Below are positions 34,538 through 37,506 of a DNA stretch of 37,506 nucleotides, in pieces. Position 1 is the stretch's first letter, and the number at the start of each line of letters is the position of its first letter. A program made the position numbers and the translations under genes. The stretch covers positions 1 to 37,506 of the forward strand of contig JAKSBK010000336.1 in the NCBI GenBank assembly GCA_022361155.1, read 5' to 3'. Below the pieces are notes generated by a model. The model searched no databases. It was not told the DNA's origin and saw nothing but the letters and a program-made list of their open reading frames with translations. This DNA comes from Pseudomonadota bacterium. Its GTDB lineage: Bacteria > Myxococcota_A > Polyangia > Polyangiales > JAKSBK01.

Positions 34538-35224
34538 CTAGTACGAAGAATAGAACTGGAAGTTGAGCTTGACCCGCTCGCACGCTCGGGCAACCGGCTT
34601 GCCGTTGTATGTTGGGGGCTTGTACCGCCACTTGCTCAAGGCCTCCGCCGCTGCATCTTCGAACATGCCCGGGGGCTCGGCGCCGACAACGACAATGTCT
34701 TTGACGCTGCCCTGCGCCGTCACGGTGAATGCGGCGTCGATCCAACCCTCGACCCCGTATCCAACGGCCTTGCGCGGATAGGCGGGACGAACGCGGGTCG
34801 TGGGAACGAGGGCCGTGTCTTCTTTTTGGTCTACCTTGGGACGGCGGGAGCCGCCTTCGAGTCTCGCCAGCTCTGCATGGCCTCCCGGCGCCAGCCCGCG
34901 TTTTAGCTGAACGCGCAGCATCTCGATGGCGCTGTTCGTATAGCCGAGCTTGGCCACGCACAGCGCGCTTGCAAGGTTCACGCGCGCTGAAAGACAGGCG
35001 TCGAGCTCTTCCCAAGACTTTCCGTGGTCGTTGACTCGCTGCAGGTAATTGACACAGTTGCCGTCCTGGTTGAGCGCCATGGCTTCGCTGTACGTGGCTG
35101 GAAGCTTGCTGCTCCGTATCACGTACGAGGGCTTCTCCTCGGGGGCCGGGGTCTTTGCGCCACCGCACGCAACGAGCAGGGCCGCCAGCCCAAAGGCTCC
35201 ACCGGCTTTGTGCATGCTCGTCAT
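34538..35224 (-). CDS. Lipoprotein with TonB C-terminal domain
   Basis: 228 residues. Type II signal peptide: AFGLAALLVAC with lipidated Cys20. Residues about 45-125 are helical with paired cysteines. The last ~90 residues read RVRPAYPRKAVGYGVEGWIDAAFTV, VKDIVVVGAEP, AAAEALSKWRYKPP, which is the classical TonB_C (energy transducer) fold. TonB itself is anchored by an inner-membrane helix and has a Pro-rich spacer; both are lacking here, so it is unlikely to transduce energy and more probably a periplasmic or outer-membrane adaptor (inference). Confidence 0.82.
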   Translation of the reverse strand: MTSMHKAGGAFGLAALLVACGGAKTPAPEEKPSYVIRSSKLPATYSEAMALNQDGNCVNYLQRVNDHGKSWEELDACLSARVNLASALCVAKLGYTNSAIEMLRVQLKRGLAPGGHAELARLEGGSRRPKVDQKEDTALVPTTRVRPAYPRKAVGYGVEGWIDAAFTVTAQGSVKDIVVVGAEPPGMFEDAAAEALSKWRYKPPTYNGKPVARACERVKLNFQFYSSY

Positions 35225-35331
35225 CGTGCCACGTCAGGTCCGTCCCAATCTGTCAATTCCTCCACGATCTGCCCCGCTTCGTCAACTCATCGGGCATCGA
35301 GCCATGCTCGCTAGAGCGGAAAAACGAGACG

Positions 35332-35361
35332 TTGTAAGCTCCAGTGGGCTCGGGATACACT
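35332..35361 (+). promoter_or_regulatory. Possible promoter for the Gly-rich lipoprotein gene
   Basis: TTGTAA (35332-35337), 18-bp spacer, TACACT (35356-35361). Transcription would start about at the ATG (35369), giving a leaderless or nearly leaderless message. Both boxes match consensus only 4/6. Confidence 0.2.
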
Positions 35362-35368
35362 GTCATTG

Positions 35369-35548
35369 ATGCCAAGAGCACGCAGCGTGGCCGTGGCCGT
35401 CCTGGGACTCAGCCTTGTCCATTGCGGCGGCAACCAGCCAGCGGGCGCAGGCGGCTTTGGCGGCCTCGTGCGGGGCTCTGGTGGCGCTGGCGGCTTTGGC
35501 GGTTTTGGCGCTCCGGGTGGCTTCAACCCCAATCCGAGCATCTCCTAG
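35369..35548 (+). CDS. Small glycine-rich lipoprotein
   Basis: 59 residues. Signal peptide MPRARSVAVAVLGLSLVHC with a lipobox Cys at residue 19. The mature part is about 40 residues, over a third Gly (GAGGFGGLVRGSGG, GGFGGFGAPGGF), ending NPNPSIS. No catalytic or known domain. The stop is 19 bp before the acyl-CoA dehydrogenase start. It could be a spurious frame in GC-rich DNA, but the signal peptide and lipobox argue for a real gene. Confidence 0.55.
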   Translation: MPRARSVAVAVLGLSLVHCGGNQPAGAGGFGGLVRGSGGAGGFGGFGAPGGFNPNPSIS

Positions 35549-35567
35549 AGCACGACGAGCGTTCGCC

Positions 35568-37355
35568 ATGGCCGAGTACAAGGCACCCCTCAGAGACGTG
35601 CGGTTCCTGCTTGACGAAGTCTTCAGGGCGCAGGAACTCTGGGCTTCCGTGCCGGCGCTTCGGGCGACGGTAGACCCGGACACGGCTGCAGCGATCCTGG
35701 AGGAGGCGGCCAAGATCACCACGGGGGTCATCGCGCCTTTGAACCGAGTGGGTGACGAGGAGGGGTCGACTTGGCTCGACGGTCAGGTCTCGACCGCGAC
35801 TGGCTTTCGGGAGGCCTACCGAACCTATGCGGACGGCGGCTGGAACGCGTTGACGGGCAGGCCCGAGCACGGGGGCATGGGGATGCCCAAGCTCTTGGTA
35901 AGCCAGGTCGAGGAGATGCTGCAGGGTGCTTGCATGTCGTTCGGGCTGGCCCCGATGCTGACCAGCGGCGCGGCCTTGTTGATAGATGCGCACGCCGACG
36001 ACGCGATCAAGAGAAAGTACCTGCCCAACATGTACGCGGGTATCTGGGCCGGAACCATGGACATGACCGAGCCTCACGCGGGCACCGACCTCGGCATCAT
36101 ACGCACCAAGGCCGAGCCGCGCGGCGACGGCAGCTACAGCATCACGGGCACCAAGATCTTCATCACGTGGGGCGAGCACGACATGGCCGAGAACATCCTG
36201 CACCTGGTGCTGGCCAGACTGCCGGATGCGCCCGAGGGCACGAAGGGTATCAGTCTTTTTCTGGTACCCAAGTTCATCGTCGCCGACGATGGCTCGCTCG
36301 CCGAGCGCAACACCCTCTCGTGCGGTTCCCTAGAGAAGAAGATGGGAATCAAAGCCTCCCCCACTTGCGTCATGGACTACGACGGCGCGCAGGGCTGGCT
36401 GATCGGCGAGCCACACCGCGGACTTGCCCACATGTTCACCATGATGAACTACGAGCGCGTGGCCGTGGGCGTTCAAGGCGTTGGCGCGGGAGAGGCTTCG
36501 TACCAGAACGCGGTGCAGTACGCGCGCGAGCGCTTGCAGAGCCGAAGTCCGCGGGGCCCGCAGTTTCCGAACCAGGAAGCCGACCCGATCATCGTGCATC
36601 CAGACGTGCGCCGCATGTTGCTCTCCATGCGTGCGTACACCGAAGGCGGACGCGCGTTTTCGAGCTACGTGGCGCTGTGGCTTGACCTGGCCAAGCACGG
36701 CGCTGATGCAGCACAGAAACGCAAAGCCGAAGACCTGGTCGCGCTCTTGACTCCTGTGGCCAAGGCTTTCTTGACCGACAAGGGGCTCGAAACCGCGGTG
36801 ATGGGCCAGCAGGTGTTCGGCGGTCACGGGTTCATCCGCGAGTCCGGCCAGGAGCAGCTGGTCCGCGATGTCAGGATCACGCAGATCTACGAAGGCACCA
36901 ACGGCGTTCAGGCGATGGACCTGATGGGTCGCAAGACCGTGGCCAACGAGGGACGACTGCTGAAGGTGTTTGAAGCCGACGCGCGCGCTTTCATCGAGGA
37001 GAACCGGGGGCACAGCGTGCTCGCCGAGTTCCTTGAACCGCTCGCCGCCGAACTGCAGAACCTGAACGAGGTCACCGCGCAGCTCGTCGCCCAGGCCAAG
37101 GAAGACCCCGCCGCGATCGGCGCTGCCGCCAACGACTACACGCATTTGTTCGGTTACGTAGCGTTCGCGTTCATGTGGGCTCGGATTGCCGCGGCCGCCC
37201 TGCCCAAGGTCAATGGGAGCGACGGCTTCTATGCCGGCAAGGTGGCGGTGGCGCGTTTCTTTTTCCGGCGTCTGCTTCCGCAGACCAAGGCGCTGACGGC
37301 TCAGCTGCTCGCAGGACCCGCGAGCCTGATGGAGCCGGACGCGGACCTGTTCTAG
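35568..37355 (+). CDS. Long-type acyl-CoA dehydrogenase (FadE5/DmdC-like)
   Basis: 595 residues, about 200 longer than short acyl-CoA dehydrogenases. Start at ATG 35568 with MAEYKAPLRDVRFLL, as in long family members. FAD/acyl domains: MDMTEPHAGTDLG, TGTKIFITWGEHD, VFGGHGFIRESGQEQLVRD, and catalytic Glu442 in QIYEGTNGVQAMDL. The C-terminal ~100 residues are the extra helical domain typical of FadE5- and DmdC-type enzymes. It would oxidise an acyl-CoA (fatty acyl or 3-methylmercaptopropionyl) with electron transfer flavoprotein as acceptor; the exact substrate cannot be told. Confidence 0.94.
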   Translation: MAEYKAPLRDVRFLLDEVFRAQELWASVPALRATVDPDTAAAILEEAAKITTGVIAPLNRVGDEEGSTWLDGQVSTATGFREAYRTYADGGWNALTGRPEHGGMGMPKLLVSQVEEMLQGACMSFGLAPMLTSGAALLIDAHADDAIKRKYLPNMYAGIWAGTMDMTEPHAGTDLGIIRTKAEPRGDGSYSITGTKIFITWGEHDMAENILHLVLARLPDAPEGTKGISLFLVPKFIVADDGSLAERNTLSCGSLEKKMGIKASPTCVMDYDGAQGWLIGEPHRGLAHMFTMMNYERVAVGVQGVGAGEASYQNAVQYARERLQSRSPRGPQFPNQEADPIIVHPDVRRMLLSMRAYTEGGRAFSSYVALWLDLAKHGADAAQKRKAEDLVALLTPVAKAFLTDKGLETAVMGQQVFGGHGFIRESGQEQLVRDVRITQIYEGTNGVQAMDLMGRKTVANEGRLLKVFEADARAFIEENRGHSVLAEFLEPLAAELQNLNEVTAQLVAQAKEDPAAIGAAANDYTHLFGYVAFAFMWARIAAAALPKVNGSDGFYAGKVAVARFFFRRLLPQTKALTAQLLAGPASLMEPDADLF

Positions 37356-37420
37356 CCCGCATCGGTCACCAGCCTCCGGCCGCTGCAGGCGAGCTACGAG
37401 GGAGCCGGCAGCCATGCATG

Positions 37421-37436
37421 AAGGATGTCCTTTTTT
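37421..37436 (+). terminator. Weak terminator-like stem and T-run
   Basis: AAGG-atgt-CCTT followed by TTTTTT, 66 bp after the acyl-CoA dehydrogenase stop. The stem is only four base pairs, so this is doubtful as an intrinsic terminator. Confidence 0.25.
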
Positions 37437-37454
37437 GTCTCCCCTCGGGGATGG

Positions 37455-37506
37455 GTGAAAACCCTCGCCTTTAGGCGAAGCCTTCAGGAGGCGTAGCCGA
37501 AGCGGA
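37455..37506. mobile_element. Possible end of an IS200/IS605-superfamily element (cut by window edge)
   Basis: Immediately after a GTGA (37455-37458) the sequence folds into successive hairpins: CGCC-ttta-GGCG (37466-37477) and GCCT-tcagg-AGGC (37480-37492), then GTAGCCGAAGC. Small sub-terminal hairpins with a TTTA loop next to AACCCTCGCC are typical of IS200/IS605-type ends and of related guide-RNA-bearing elements. No transposase or nuclease gene is in view because the window ends at 37506. Confidence 0.35.

Overview
The window is GC-rich, densely coding DNA from a bacterium that I infer to be a member of the Myxococcota (former Deltaproteobacteria), probably Polyangia-like. The inference rests on family content: a lipoprotein with a Gly/Ala linker and Cys-rich 51-residue repeats, secreted TPR and PEGA proteins with a two-helix C-terminal module, an NtrC-type regulator with short spacers between genes, a hybrid sensor kinase, PrkA, a DUF1704 metallopeptidase, and frequent GTG starts. 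No rRNA, tRNA or CRISPR array was recognised.

Layout. 1-2749 (minus): a TPR protein followed after 5 bp by a Cys-repeat lipoprotein that runs off the left edge. 3020-5372 (minus): a sigma-54 activator and a class III-like sirtuin. 5544-9348 (plus): a DUF1302-type outer-membrane protein, then a hybrid histidine kinase preceded by a mobile-element-like inverted repeat. 9346-9790: a gene graveyard with a GNAT fragment and a glutamyl-Q tRNA synthetase fragment. 9980-11919 (plus): a DEDDh exonuclease and a patatin phospholipase, overlapping by one base. 11921-15445 (minus): a family 2 glycosyltransferase overlapping a Wzx-like flippase, and a glyoxalase II. 15607-17973 (plus): a PEGA protein, rsmD and coaD. 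17865-19094 (minus): a DUF1704 peptidase overlapping coaD. 19353-21425 (plus): prkA. 21445-25063 (minus): an FHA-CpaF fusion with a broken P-loop, and a split transketolase. 25203-28294 (plus): cysQ-like, otsA, otsB. 28339-29328 (minus): holA. 29469-31952 (plus): a ClpA-like unfoldase. 31890-33620 (minus): an amidase. 33860-37355: secreted or lipoprotein genes and a long acyl-CoA dehydrogenase. The right edge carries hairpins that resemble the end of an IS200/IS605-superfamily element.

Most genes are housekeeping or envelope functions. Clear functional pairs are otsA-otsB (trehalose from UDP-glucose and glucose-6-phosphate), the two transketolase halves, rsmD-coaD, and flippase-glycosyltransferase (surface polysaccharide).

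The strongest unexplained signal is a dispersed, non-coding, MITE-like repeat with 23-bp terminal inverted repeats. There are two whole copies (7253-7410 and 33704-33848, in opposite orientations) and one decayed end (15523-15567). All three lie just upstream of a plus-strand start codon. The second is a secretion-type ATPase fused to an FHA domain in which the Walker A lysine is replaced by valine. Start sites and all functions are read from sequence and memory of families; no search was run.
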